64,000 nucleotides of DNA from positions 313,448 through 377,447 of the forward strand of contig CAUYUJ010004692.1 in NCBI GenBank assembly GCA_963575745.1, given 5' to 3'. The translations under genes were made by a program, and so were the position numbers. The notes below the pieces were generated by a model. The model ran no database searches and was not told the origin of the DNA. It saw only the letters and a list, made by a program, of their open reading frames with translations. This stretch comes from Prorocentrum cordatum (lineage: Eukaryota; Sar; Dinophyceae; Prorocentrales; Prorocentraceae). Numbering within the stretch: position 1 is the stretch's first letter; every line of letters begins with the position of its first letter. Below, piece after piece: positions 53,160 to 64,000 of the stretch.

Positions 53160-54340
53160 CGTGGGGGGCGGGGGCGAACGAGGAGATGGAGAGGGAGGGG
53201 CGTGCCGAAGAAGGGGCAACACGCGCCGAGGCCCCTTCCGGCCAGGCCTCGACGGATTGCAGGCAGGGGCGCAGGGCTGACCTTGGGCAGGAGTGACCTG
53301 GCGTGCGCAGCTTGCCGACTGCTGCCTGCGGTGCGGCAGCAGTGGCCTGCGTGCTGGGGCATGGCGCCCCCGCGGCCCCGGGAGACCCCGCACCAGGGGG
53401 TCCCTCCAGCAAGGGCACTCTGGCGCGGGCTCCAGGGATGGACCCCTGGAGGGGTCCAGGGTGTGCTTTCGCGCGGCGAACGGCGCCAACGTGGTACGCC
53501 ACAAAGAAGATTGGACGCTCGTGCGCGACCTTACGCGGGCAACTTGCGCATGAATGCCCGTGCCATCCATCCCGCTGTTTCACGTCGCCCACTTGAGCCT
53601 AGATGCGCGAGGATCGCCGAAAGCGAACACAAAAAAAGACCGACGGAACCTGAAGCACCTTCCGAGACCGAACCAGCCCTTCTGCCAAGACTCTGACTGT
53701 GCTCATCGGGCAAGGCTTGGGGTTGTGCACAGAAAGCCCCCGGAGGTCGCCCGATTTTGCCCCGACGGGCCCGACGAGGAGCTTCCCGAGGGGCCAACAG
53801 ACTCCAGACGGGGATACCTCAGGTAGCTGACTATGCCCAACCGAGCCGTGCCAGTGCTGCTCATCCGTCCCTCCGGGCCGAGGTCGCCTCTGCAGCTCGA
53901 CTATCCTGGTCGTGATTTCCAGAAGCACCCTGCTTCGCCTGGCGATCCGGGTATGCTCGGCCGGAAACGACTCGTGATAGGCACCGGGAAGCTCCAGACA
54001 AACAAGTTGCAACATAGAGACACATACATGTGTATGTAATTTGATGTACATGTCCGCTCGCTATATCTGTATGTATGTGTGCATGGCTGTATGTATGTAC
54101 GTATGTATGTATACATCTGTGGTAGACCCGGGGGGCATCTTGACAAATGCAAGCCCGAAGAAACCCGTACACTCGAAACCACTATGACACAACTCAGTCC
54201 AAATCAGTAAGACATCAATCCAATGGAAAGCAGGTGTGCGAACGACGAAAACAATAAGAAATCCGAATCAGGGGAACCAGTCAGTACTGAATCCATACAA
54301 CTGAAAATGATAAGACATCCATATAATGGAAAGAGCGTGT
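53160..54340. other. No confident gene; ATGTATGT tract at 54060-54115
   Basis: Unique sequence with overlapping frames on both strands. A minus frame at 54051-53599 is less biased than most but shows no domain and no clear splice sites. A (TGTA)n/(CATA)n tract lies near 54060-54115. Confidence 0.35.
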
Positions 54341-55275
54341 TCTACCGCTGCTGGCGGAAAACCGGGGGGGGTCACTACCGGTTCGAACCCCTCCCCCCCC
54401 CCCCCCCTCCGGAAAACCGGGGGGGTCACTACCGGTTTCGAACCCCTCCCCCCCCCCCCAGCTCATCATGAAAAGGGGGGGGGGTCACTACCGGTTCGAA
54501 CCCCCCCCCCCTCGAAAACCGAGTGGGGGTGCGGACAGTGGTGGGGACGGTGTTGGTGGGGACAGTGGTGAGGGGACAGCGGGACAGTGGTGGGGACAGT
54601 GGGGGGACAGTGGGACAGTGGTGGGGACGGTAGTGGTGGGGACAGTGGTGGGGACAATGGTGGGAACAGGGGGGACAGTGGACAGTGGTGGGAACGGTGG
54701 TGGTGGGGACAGTGGTGTGGGGACAGTGGGAATGAGGTGGAAACACTGGGACAGTGGAGGGTACAATGGTGGTGGGGACACTGGTAAAGGCGGTGGCGAG
54801 GACGGCGGTGGGACAATGGGACAGAGGTACAGTGGGGACAGTGGTGGGGACAGTGGGGACAGTGGTGGAAACAGTGGGACAGCTCAGTGGGACAGCGGAG
54901 GAGTCAGTGGGACAGTGGGGACAGTGGGGATAGGCAGTGGTTGGGTCCGTGGAGACAGTGGGGAGAGTGGAACCGTGGTGGGAACAGTTGTGGGAACAGT
55001 GGGGACAGTGCGACAGTGGTGGGGGCACTGGTGGGGACAATAGGGACGGTGGTGGAACCAGTGGGGACAGTGGTGGTGAGGACAGTGGTGCTGGGAACAA
55101 CAGTGGGGGATGTGATGCGAGCGGTGGTAGGGACCGGGAGTCGTTTGCTGGCGGTGCGTGGGGGGGGGGTCGAACCGGTAGTGACCCCCCTCCGGTTTTC
55201 GAGGGGGGGGGGGGGGGGGGGGTTCCAACCGGTAGTGACCCCCCCCGGTTTTTCGAGGGGGAGGGGGGGGGGGGG
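54341..55275. repeat. Foldback structure: inverted GGTCACTACCGGTTCGAAC blocks around a GGGGACAGTGGT minisatellite
   Basis: Three left blocks (GTCACTACCGGTTCGAACCC near 54370, 54425 and 54485, each with C-runs) face two right blocks in opposite orientation (TCGAACCGGTAGTGACCC near 55170, CAACCGGTAGTGACCC near 55225). Between them, 54530-55130 is a 6-12-bp GGGGACAGTGG(T) minisatellite. No coding sequence. Confidence 0.85.
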
Positions 55276-57005
55276 AGGGGTTAGGGGAGGGGGGGGGTTT
55301 TGCCGGGAAAGAGGGGGGGGAGGGGGGGGGGAGGGGTTCCAGCAGGGGGGGGGGATTTTCGGAGGGGGGGGGGACCCCCGGGTTCCGGAGGAAATGGTTG
55401 GCAATTTTCCACAGTAAAGCGGCGGTGGATCACGCTCTCTCATATAATGAAGAACGTCATGCTACATACGTATATATGTATATGCACATACAATTGAAAA
55501 CGATAAGGACGCCGAACGCATTCATTTACTGGAGGACAGCACAAGAATATGTGCCGACCCTGTCGGCGTGTGGAAGAGGCTGTTCCGTTCGACTCGTAAT
55601 TTAGCAAAGTTGTAGTTGAGTCGAGAGAAGCCCCTTCCCTTTGATCCCTTCCCCGCCAGGGGGACGGTCCCGGGGGGGGCGGTCCTGGGGTCCCGGGGAG
55701 GTCCCGGGGGGGGCCGGGGCAGATACGACTCCCCCTCAACCCAGATCATGCGTTACCGAAAAATTTGGGGAACGAGCGGGAACGACCGAGACCGACCGTT
55801 ACCGACGAAATTTCGGGCTCGGTCGGTCGCGGTCGGTCGCGGCCGATGTGCCTGTTTCGGGCTCGGTCGGTAACGGGTTTCCTGACGAATTCGGCGTGTT
55901 GAGACTGACAAACGCACCCTCCGCTACCGTCCGTTACCGATCCTTGCCGACCGCTACATTCGCTTTAAACTCACGTATGACGGTGCGTACATATCTAGAT
56001 GCGTTCGTATATTCACACGCTTACTGTACCTTACCATCGACTTACTGCGGCTATTACCTGTACCTTACCATCGACTTACTTACCTTACCATCGACTTTAC
56101 CATCGACTTACTTACCTTCATACGTTCAAGTTGGCCATTACCTTCGACTGTACTGCGGAGAAGGGCGGGGGAGGGACGTGGAAGAGGAAGGAAGGGAAAA
56201 GGGGGAGGTGGCAGGAATGAGGGAGGGCGCAGGGGCGGAGAAGGAAGGAGATGCAGAGTGAAGAGGAAGGAGGTTGGGGAGGAGGTTGAGGAGGTAGACG
56301 GAGGGAGGAGGACCGCGCCGTTCGGGCCGCCTTTTCGTGCGCGGGGCCCGATCTGCAGCCTCCTCGGGGCCCTCCAGCCGCAGCAGCCCGCGGGAGAAGG
56401 AGGGGAACGAGAGTGGACGGCGGGGTGACAGGGGTGGAGGGGATCGAGGGGGAGGCCAAGGGGATGGAGGGGATCAAGGGGGAGGAGATGGCACGGGGGA
56501 TGGACACATTGGGACGCCTGTATAGGGGGCGAAGGGGGGAGAGGATTCGCAGGGAGAGGACGACGACGAGGATGATAATTACGAAGAAAGGGAGATATCG
56601 CGAGGTGGAGGAGGGAGCAGAATGGCGAAATTCCTGTCTCTTCTTTTTCCTCCCCCCCTTCCTTCCCCCCCTCCTCCTCCGTCTCCCCCACCTTCCTCCT
56701 CCCCCCCTTTCTCCTCCGCCTCCTGCCCCCGCCCCCCTCCTTCCCGTCCCCCCCCCCCTCGAACAAATAGCCCCCGTCGTTCCCCCGTGGGACAGGTGGT
56801 TGCAGAGCGGGGGGAGACTGCGCAGCGGGGGGGCCTGGCGCCTGGCGCGCCTAGTCTAGGCAGCACCTCGTGAACTCCAAATCCGACGCCCACGCGTGGG
56901 CAGGCGCATGACAACGAGGGATAAAACAAACCCTACTCTGGGTTACAAGTGTGCGGCCTGTAAACCTCCTGGGAACCCCCAAAGCCTAGAGCTGCCAGGA
57001 CGCGG
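55275..57005. repeat. G-runs, GGTCGGT motifs, ACTTACCATCG tandem and purine tracts; no gene
   Basis: 55260-55380 has G-runs. 55770-55870 has repeated CGGTCGGT(A/C)(A/G)CG words. 56025-56120 is a CTTACCATCGACTTA tandem. 56160-56480 is purine-rich and 56640-56760 pyrimidine-rich. No exon recognised. Confidence 0.55.
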
Positions 57006-57009
57006 CGCA

Positions 57010-60000
57010 TCACGCAGGGTTTGCCTTGTCAGCCCGCAGGAGTTTCAGCGCACAGCGCCTCGTAAACCAGGGTAGGGGCGTTTTTTTTATGCCCTTGATG
57101 AAAGACACCGCCCAAAAGGACAAGAAGGATGAGGGGGGCAGGAGAAAGAGGAGGAGGAGGAGGAGGGGGAGGAGGAGGAGGAGGAGGAGGAGGAGGAGGA
57201 GGAGGAGGGGTGGGGAGGAGGGACATAGGGCACAGGCTGGGGAGGGAGAAGAGGTGAGGGAGGGAAGGAGTGATCGGGATGATAGGTACAAGCGGCGACG
57301 ATGAAGACAACCGACGTCGCGGGGGTCGAGGGGCGAAACGGGCGGAACATAGGAAAGAGGGAAGAAATAAGTCGGGGCCGTCCCCTTCCCACTCTGCATC
57401 CTTCCCCGTCGTCCTCCCCCATTCTTCCCTTCTCTTCGCCCCCACTGCTCTTCTGCCTCCCCTCCGCCCTCTGCGCCCTTCCTCGCCCTCCGTCTCCTCG
57501 CCCTCGTCATCGTCCTCGTCCTTCTCCTCGTCCACCTCCTCCATCCCTCCTCCTCCTCCTCCCACTCCCCCTCCTCCTCCTCCTCCCCCTCCTCCTCCTC
57601 CTCCTCCTCCTCCTCCAAGGTACGGGTGCTTCATGGACGAAGTCCGCTATATGCCTCCCGCACCGAATCCTATCGGCAATTTTGCTACTGACCTGGTTGA
57701 TGGGAGTCCCTATGGCGCAACCACTCCCAACCCGCGTAATGAAACGCTGAAAGTCCTCGGGTTGGTAGCACCACGTGAATCTAGGATTCAGTGGCGTTTG
57801 CCTCACTAAGTGGAACAGAAAGTGGTGTTTGTGCACCACCGAGTACTTCAACTTCGGCCTGGGGACATCATTGAACGCCTGGTCCGACAAGTACTGATAG
57901 CACGTGAGGAAGTCGTCACCAGCTTTAATCAGCCTATGACACTCTGGACCAGTGAGAAACATGCCACCACTATCTATCACCTCATACGCCTTTTGCAACG
58001 ACTTCCACATCAACACGCGAATCTTTGAGCGGTCCGACCCGTCGCAATAATCTTGCGCCAGCCGCAGACACACGTTCACCAGGCCACGGACCTGGGCGGC
58101 CTTAATGGCTTTTGACAAAACAGGAAAGTCCTTATGAGGCGAGTTCGTGTCAGATACAAAGAGGCCGAGCTTGAAGGAATTCATACGATGCTCGGTGCCT
58201 TCTTCCACGTAAAGGGCCTGGATGCGGCGCCATAGGCGCTCGATCCTGCCAGCTCGAGGCCCGTGTTCTGACTCGAACACTATCTCATACCACAAGTTGG
58301 CAACGCTGTGGGCTGTCGTTCCGAGGTCCATTGTATGCATGACGTCTAGAGCGAGGGTCGCGAGGGACGTGCCCCAGATGTCGAAAAATGGGTGATCTAC
58401 TGGGTAAGGCCGAACGTGGTGCCTCCAATGATCTGGAGAATCACCGTTGAAGTTGTTGTACGGGTTTGTGGTCTTGTTACACGGGCACAACCAGCAGAAC
58501 TCATCACACCCCGAAGCTGGCATACCTAAATATGAGGAATAAAATTCCAGGTCCCCAAGTACTGCGTATACAAATGCCCTGTATTTAGTGTCCTCATCTG
58601 TCAACCACTGCCCTGCCAACCTCTGCCTACTTGGGTCCAGGCGGCCGCCCTTCCAATCCGACCCCCTCAACCAACCGAGGGACCGCGGCAGGGTCGGACA
58701 CGACATCGACGAACGAACTCTCCCTCGTTCCCCGCCTACCTTCCCGCCCACGCCACCACCCTGCCTCCGTCCACTGCCGAGCTTGTTCTACCAGCTGCAC
58801 GGAGGCGCAGACTGCGCGCTGGCCGCGCTGCCGCGCGAGGCGATGCTAGTCGGGGCCGCAGGCGCCACGGATGCAAGAGGAAGCTGGGAGATGAGATGAG
58901 AGGCTGACCCCACAGACCAAAACCTCTTCCCCCACCTCCTTCTCCTTCCCACTCCTCCCCTCCCCCCCCCCGTCTCGTCCCCCGTCCCCCTCTTCCGCCC
59001 TACCCCATATCATCCCCATCCCCTCCCCCGCCCCCCTCCTCTTCGTCGTCCTCCTCCTCCTCCTCCCCCCCTTCCTCCTCCCCCTCCTCCTCCTCCTCCT
59101 CCTCCTCCTCCTATGTCTCCTCATATTGTGACCCTGGTGTGTATGTGACTGGCGTAGCCTTGGCATCGGTTGAGGGATGCTTACCTGTGGAAAGTGCATT
59201 GAATGACCATTTGAGAACTTGCCAAACCTCGACAAACGTGTCCTTACCCTCGTGTTTTGCACGCTTGGCAAGCGTGCTGAGGGGCCACGACACTAAGTTC
59301 ATGGTGAGGCTTTTGGTGGATCCAGTGGCGAGCAACCCCGTCATCGATAGACTTACCAAAGAATCTCTCGTGAGAAATTCGGCACCATCACCGTGTATTC
59401 TCAAAGGAAGGCACGTTGTAGCTCGGTCCCTGAGCCGCCACACGGGGTGGCCTTGCAATCGCGGGTCATCCCTGGGATGTTTATATACGTTTGGGCCATG
59501 GCCCAGCGTGCTTGCACATGCCGAACGTGCGTGCTGCTTGCTCCCTCTACCGTGCCACGAGTGCACACCTCTCTGCATGCATTTACCTACACCAGGAGTA
59601 AACATTTAAAAAAAATGGTGTCCTGGATGCTTGGTCCCAGAAATTCCCGAGGCCCTCGGTGCCGTACAAGTCGTGGAATTCCGCGGGGTAATGGTGGTAC
59701 ATTGCGGAGAACCACTCGTGGGGCAGTAGGATCGAGGCCGTGGCTTCCGTGACGGCCGTTGTCTTGGGGTCGAGGCATGGGATCGTGATGTCGAGGGGGT
59801 CGGGCAGCATGCTCTTCCCCAGCATCCTGGTCAATTGACCGTGGATGTTCCCAGGGTAATGGCCCCAGGAGCCGAGGGACGCCAACCTTTGAACCTCTGG
59901 ATGGTGGAGGCCGTCTCTGAACGCTGCCATCGCCGTTTGTTGAACTTCGGTTGCTGCTTTCAACCCCCATGTCCACGCTTTCAGTAATAGCGTGCCTAAG

Positions 60001-60119
60001 TTGGAAAATTCAGGCTGTGGGTCTGCGGGCGCGACGGGTGGAACGTCGGGGCCGCCGTCGCCATCGCTCGAGGGCGGGGGGCCTTCCAGGCGACGTGCCT
60101 TGCGGCGCTTTGGCGCCAT
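57010..60119 (-). CDS. Gene D: four-exon dinoflagellate multicopy protein, about 625 aa
   Basis: Exons: 60119-59623, 59471-59120, 58592-57613 and 57058-57010. All three introns start GA at AG|GA (CATCCAG|GACACC, ATATGAG|GAGACA, TTGGAG|GAGGAG) and end at AG|G. The phases agree and the total is 626 codons. Start MAPKRRKARRLEGPP; end ALKLLRADKANPA. Exon 3 has GDLEFYSSYLGMPASGCDEF, CWLCPCNKTT, a SPDHWRHH block and LDVMHTMDLGTTAHS. This C-x2-C and DVMH...DLG pattern belongs to a large dinoflagellate family of unknown role, possibly of transposon origin. Introns 2 and 3 are largely (TCC)n on the plus strand. The exon 3 acceptor could lie up to about 60 nt upstream. Confidence 0.7.
57090..57610. repeat. 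GGA and CCT microsatellites inside gene D intron 3
   Basis: Plus-strand GGA at 57150-57210 and CCT at 57470-57612 are mutually complementary within one 554-nt intron. The CCT end is at the splice donor itself (TTGGAG|GAGGAGG on the minus strand). Confidence 0.85.
58900..59118. repeat. CCT microsatellite inside gene D intron 2
   Basis: The pyrimidine tract ends 9 nt from the exon 2 donor ATATGAG|GAGACATAGGAGG. Confidence 0.85.
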
Positions 60120-60124
60120 CTGGG

Positions 60125-60845
60125 CCGATGGTTAACGAGCCTCGAATCCCTCGAGCCGACGCCTTCGGGCTTCATCTAGATTGCACGACAAAGCGGGCGA
60201 CAGGGATTGGCAGTGCGAGAAGGGGAGAGAACAGGCGGGCGCTCTTAAACGAGCTCGCGGCCAACGGTCGTCGTTGCCAGGTGCCGCGGGCGTGCCGCGC
60301 GACCGACGCCGCGCTCGCAAGGGGTGGGCGCCGAGGGTAGCAGGCCAAGCCCGACCACGTCGGACTGCGTCTCATCTAAGGGGGGGCATCGGTCCTCAGA
60401 CGCGACTCGCTATTATCTTCACGCCGTTGCGAGGCCGTTATTTGAAAGGCTAACGAAACCAGGAGATGCCAGGAGCGGGTACCATCGCGCCTCAGGCCGC
60501 GACGCGCAAGGCGCGATTACCTTCGCGCCCCAGGACGGAAGGCCACCCGCCTTTCGATACATAGGGGGGGGGGGTGGGGGGCAACGTGCACGAAGAAACC
60601 AACGACCGAACCACGTCTCAAACATTTGGGGTCCACGGCCTGCGCTGCTACCTCTGGGCGCGCTCCACCACCCTAAAAAGAATGTGCCTGCGGGGTGTGC
60701 AATGCCGCCTCTCGAGGCACATCGTCGAGTTCGTTTCTTGTCTTAGAGCCCACATGGGCCTTGTGCAACATGTGGCATCGCCTGCTGAGAAGGCTCGGGA
60801 CCCTGCGACAAAAAAATGCACACCCCTGGCAGGCGAGGCTGCGGC
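60125..60845. other. Gene E to gene D intergenic region, no gene seen
   Basis: About 730 nt between the gene E stop (60849) and the gene D start (60119), both on the minus strand. A G-run lies at 60563-60585. No promoter or AATAAA signal I can support. Confidence 0.4.
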
Positions 60846-60848
60846 AGC

Positions 60849-63800
60849 CTAGTTGACCACCTTGAGCGCGCTGGCCGCCGAGAAGATCGTCTTCGCGTCG
60901 GCGACCATCTTCTTGATATCCTTGAGCTCGGGGGAGTCGTCCGTCAGCAGCGTCATGACGGCGTTCCCGAGCTTCTGAATGTTGTCCAGCACCTTCTAGG
61001 AACAAGCTACAGCACGACTGTTCAAAACCAAAAAAAACACCCTCTATCCTCATTCAACACTCCCCGCCTACCTTCCTCCACCTTCAACTCTTCACCCTAC
61101 CTGCTCCATGTCAGACTGACGTCAGCCTACTGTCAGGCTGACGTCAGCATGACGGCATGCTTACGTCAGGCTGACGCCAGCCTGCTGTCAGGCTGACGTC
61201 AGGATGACGTCAGCCTGCTGTCAGACTGACGTCAGGCTGACGTCAGCATGATGTCAGGATTACGTCAGGCTGACGTCAGCCTGTTGTCAGGCTGACGTCA
61301 GTCTGCTGTCAGGCTGACGCCAGCAATTTGTCAGTCAGTCTGACCTATGCCTTGAAGGGGGGCGGACGGTTCCAGGGGGGCACCCAAGGTACCTCCAAAA
61401 GGACGATGGGAGGAGGAGAAGGAGGAGAAGGGGGAGAAGGGCGAGGCGGATGATGAGGCCAGGCTAGGAGGGAGAGGGAAGGAAGAGGACGTTGACGAAG
61501 GGCTATGGAAGAACGGCTCTGGAAGGTGGATGGGTAAATTGTGAAAGCCTGACCTTCCTCGCCGCCTCGACGTCTTTGTCGCCGTACTCCGACGGCGTCC
61601 TCTTCGCGATGCGAATGACGGGGACGAACGCGGTGCTGCTGTCCTCTCGGGATGTGAGCCCCCCTCCTCTCCTCCCCCTCCTCCCTCCTGCCTCCCCCCT
61701 CCTCCCTCCTCCCTCTTCTCGCTCCTCCTCTCCTCACTCCTCCCTCATCCCTCCTCCTCTCCTCCCTCCTCCCTCCTCCATCCTCCCTCCTCCCTCCTCC
61801 CTCTCATCGCTCCTCCTCTCCTCCCTCCCCCCTCCTCCCCCTCCTCGCTCCTCCTCTCCTCCCTCCTCCTCCCCCTCACCCCTCCTCTCTCCTCACTCCC
61901 CCTCCTCCTTCCTCCCAAAGATACTGAGACCCACAGACATCATGGGCAAATGACGGCACCGTTTCCACGCCCGCATGCGCAATCCGGATTCGATTCCCCG
62001 TTCGCCATCGCGTGGGAGGCGGCCCGAAGAGAGGGGGGGCGGAGGAGAAGGACGAAGAGGAGGAGGAGAGGAGGCACTGGATGCGAAGGGCGAGGAAGGG
62101 GAGGTGGAAGGGGGAGAGGGGAAAGAGAACGAGGCGGGCGATGAATAAGAATGAGGCTTCGTGGAGGCCAAGTATCCTTGACGCTGCTGCTCACCTTCTG
62201 GAGCGCCTCCACCCCCTTCGCCGCGACAGTGATCGCGGAGGCGCTGATGCCAGCGACCGCCTCGCACGCTTTCTTGATGCAGTTCACCTCCTTCTTGCTC
62301 TGCTTGGCGACCTGTGGCTTGCGCTGCGTTTCAATTCAACCGATTTCCAGGTTTCAGGGGCCTCAGAGATCCACCCATGGACCACATTCCAAGATTAATG
62401 TCTAAGGGGTTCAGAATCGACCACGTCCCAGGACACGGGCCAGGAACATCACATGGACCAAACTCCCCAAACATTGCTTGCACCCGAAACACTTCGAGCC
62501 CAACGAGGGACCCGCCGCGAGGCGTTGATGTCTTTGCACAAGTTCACTGTTTAGGATCCCCCACGTCAACTTATGCCGACTGCTCCCCATCATCATAGGC
62601 AGGGATGGAGCTGACGAAGAAGAAGGATCTCCGATGGGGGGGATGGGGAGAGGCAACGTTGAGGGCGTTGAGGAGGGCGAGGGCCGACGAGGGGCAGGAG
62701 CTGAATGAAACTACAGCGAGCAGGGAACATATATTTGGCAGGAAGCACCGTGCCCTTCTTGTTGCGGGGCGCTGGCACGGCAGCGTCTTCAATGGCGGCG
62801 GCTCCAGGGAGATCCAGGCCCATGTGAACCATGTTGCCTGCTGAGAATCACAGGCAAGCTTGCTTACAGTTTCTCAGGGGGTTCTAAAACACGATAGCCG
62901 ACCTTAAGCCGCAAAGGCATGGTATTTTCAGTCTAGCAGTGGTCGTTAGGTAGTTCGATCAGAACCCACCAGCCCTTCCGATAAACTAACCTTAGCTAGC
63001 CCCACCCCCAGTGCATTCTTCGAGGGAGTAAAAACAGCACCAGCGATTTTGCATTCACAGAGTTTCCTTTCAGTATCTAAAGAGCCCTGCAGCGTTTCTT
63101 CACTACAATACCCAGCCCCCCGAAAGATCCCTTGTCACCCCGATGCCGTGGGCAGCCAAGTCGTGCGTGAGGCGCATCCCGCTCATGCCTGACCCCATGT
63201 CGTCCCAATCGCTTTGGGACAAGGCCTTTCTCCCAGAACCCGATTGCTCCTTAGAGCGCCTGAACCTCTTGGTCTTCTTGTCCTCCACGACCTTGTACTG
63301 GGGGCGGCGCGGGTTGCTCGGGTTCGGCCTGACCTGGGGCACCCGATGCGGGGCAGGAGGAGGGGAAGGAGAGGGGCAGGAGGATGAGGAGGAGGATGAG
63401 GAGGAGGTAGCGGGAAAACAAATGAGGAGGGGGAGGGGGATGATACGGTTGAGGACCGAGGAGGGCGAGTCTGAATAGGTTGCAATTTGAACAATGGATC
63501 AAGAACTGCACGAATATAAGTATAAGGGCACGGCTGAAATTCAGGCGCACGCCATAATTCGAAGAGGGATGAGGCTGCCAATAAGAAACGGGCGCATGGC
63601 TCTCACGCGGTCGAAGGGGCGGACCAGGGCCAGGGCCGCGCGGGCAGGGCGAGGTTCAAAGTACGAGACAGGGCCAGGGCCACCAAAGCGATTTTTGGGG
63701 TTGCGTTTGTGAGAGAGGAAAAGGAAAAGATATGATTGTAAGAACCTCGATCTTCTGCTCGGAAATCATCTCCTCCGCCTCGCTCTCGTCGAACATGTCG

Positions 63801-64000
63801 AGGAGCTGCTTCCGTGAAATCCAGCGCTCCTCCCGCGACACGTCCTCTTGGAAAGTCAACTTCTGCGTCACGCTCATAAAGAGCTCTCCGAGGGACGGGT
63901 CGACCAAGTAGCCCATCAACATTTTGGCTTTCGTGGCCTGTTTGCCGCCGCCCTTGGGCAAATCCTCAGCCTGGTGCTCCCAGAGCGGAGCCAGCGGACA
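60849..64000 (-). CDS. Gene E: six or more exons, dinoflagellate multicopy protein, 5' end outside the window
   Basis: Exons from the right edge: 64000-63746, 63333-63189, 62837-62749, 62311-62195, 61643-61554 and 60992-60849 (280 codons with stop). Donors: GT (ATCGAG|GTTCTT), GC (GGTCAG|GCATGA), GT (GCACG|GTGCTT), GT (CAGAAG|GTGAGC) and GT (AGGAAG|GTCAGG). Acceptors all end AG|G and the phases agree throughout. Exon 1 has LMGYLVDPSLGELFMSVTQK and EERWISRKQLLDMFDESEAE; exon 2 has VRPNPSNPRRPQYKVVEDKK and SQSDWDDM; the last exons are helical and end SAASALKVVN. I recognise the YLVDP...LFMSVT and NPxNPRRPQY blocks from multicopy dinoflagellate proteins that usually start with a Cys-rich zinc motif, which would lie upstream. 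Function unknown. Confidence 0.75.
61117..61345. repeat. TGACGTCA palindrome array in the last intron of gene E
   Basis: Eight perfect TGACGTCA octamers (61117, 61139, 61194, 61205, 61227, 61238, 61271, 61293) plus variants (TTACGTCA, TGACGCCA) in a CTGTCAGGC(TGACGTCAG) background. The spacing is 11-22 bp in most cases. Confidence 0.9.
61660..62140. repeat. (CCT)n and purine tracts inside gene E intron 4
   Basis: CCTCCCTCCT at 61660-61915 and GGAGGAG/GGGGAG words at 62030-62125 are complementary within the same 551-nt intron. A similar GGA tract (63350-63420) lies in intron 1. Confidence 0.85.

Noticed and set aside
60996-61350. TGACGTCA array as a CRISPR array
   Set aside because: Units are short, palindromic and contiguous, there are no unique spacers of constant length, and the host is a eukaryote.

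Overview
The window is nuclear DNA of a dinoflagellate. The diagnostic mark is a perfect 22-nt copy of the dinoflagellate spliced-leader sequence on the minus strand at 52892-52913. Agreeing signs are introns that start with GT, GC or GA and nearly always sit at AG|G junctions, protein families I recognise only from dinoflagellate genomes, high GC content, and very dense simple repeats. The genus is not certain. No bacterial operon, CRISPR array, rRNA or tRNA gene was recognised.

Layout. 1-19.4 kb has no confident gene. It is a patchwork of tandem repeats, short inverted-repeat elements, a 130-bp satellite (12.3-15.8 kb), GCTAA pentamer arrays and trinucleotide tracts, with one candidate exon near 17.6 kb. 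19.4-25.0 kb holds gene A (4 exons, N-terminal Cys-rich zinc motif). 25.3-28.1 kb is tandem repeats. 28.2-31.0 kb is gene B (2 exons). 32.2-34.6 kb is gene C (2 exons). 34.9-43 kb is dispersed elements, satellite and purine tracts. 43-47.2 kb alternates CCAAGA-type tandem arrays with isolated coding exons. 47.7-52.9 kb is one decayed LINE retrotransposon whose 5' end is the spliced leader and which lies inside a (TCC)n microsatellite. 53-57 kb is repeats, including a foldback structure at 54.3-55.3 kb. 57.0-60.1 kb is gene D (4 exons). 60.8-64.0 kb is gene E (at least 6 exons, running off the right edge).

Every confident gene and the LINE are read from the minus strand, which fits the unidirectional gene clusters of dinoflagellates. 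The genes cannot be placed in a pathway. A-E look like members of multicopy dinoflagellate families with no assigned function, and some may be of transposon origin. Exon joins were derived by hand from open frames, phase agreement and AG|G splice sites, with no transcript data. Introns carry much of the repeat content: GGA/TCC microsatellites, CCAAGA arrays, a TGACGTCA array, and in gene A a 1.2-kb element with a second copy elsewhere in the window.
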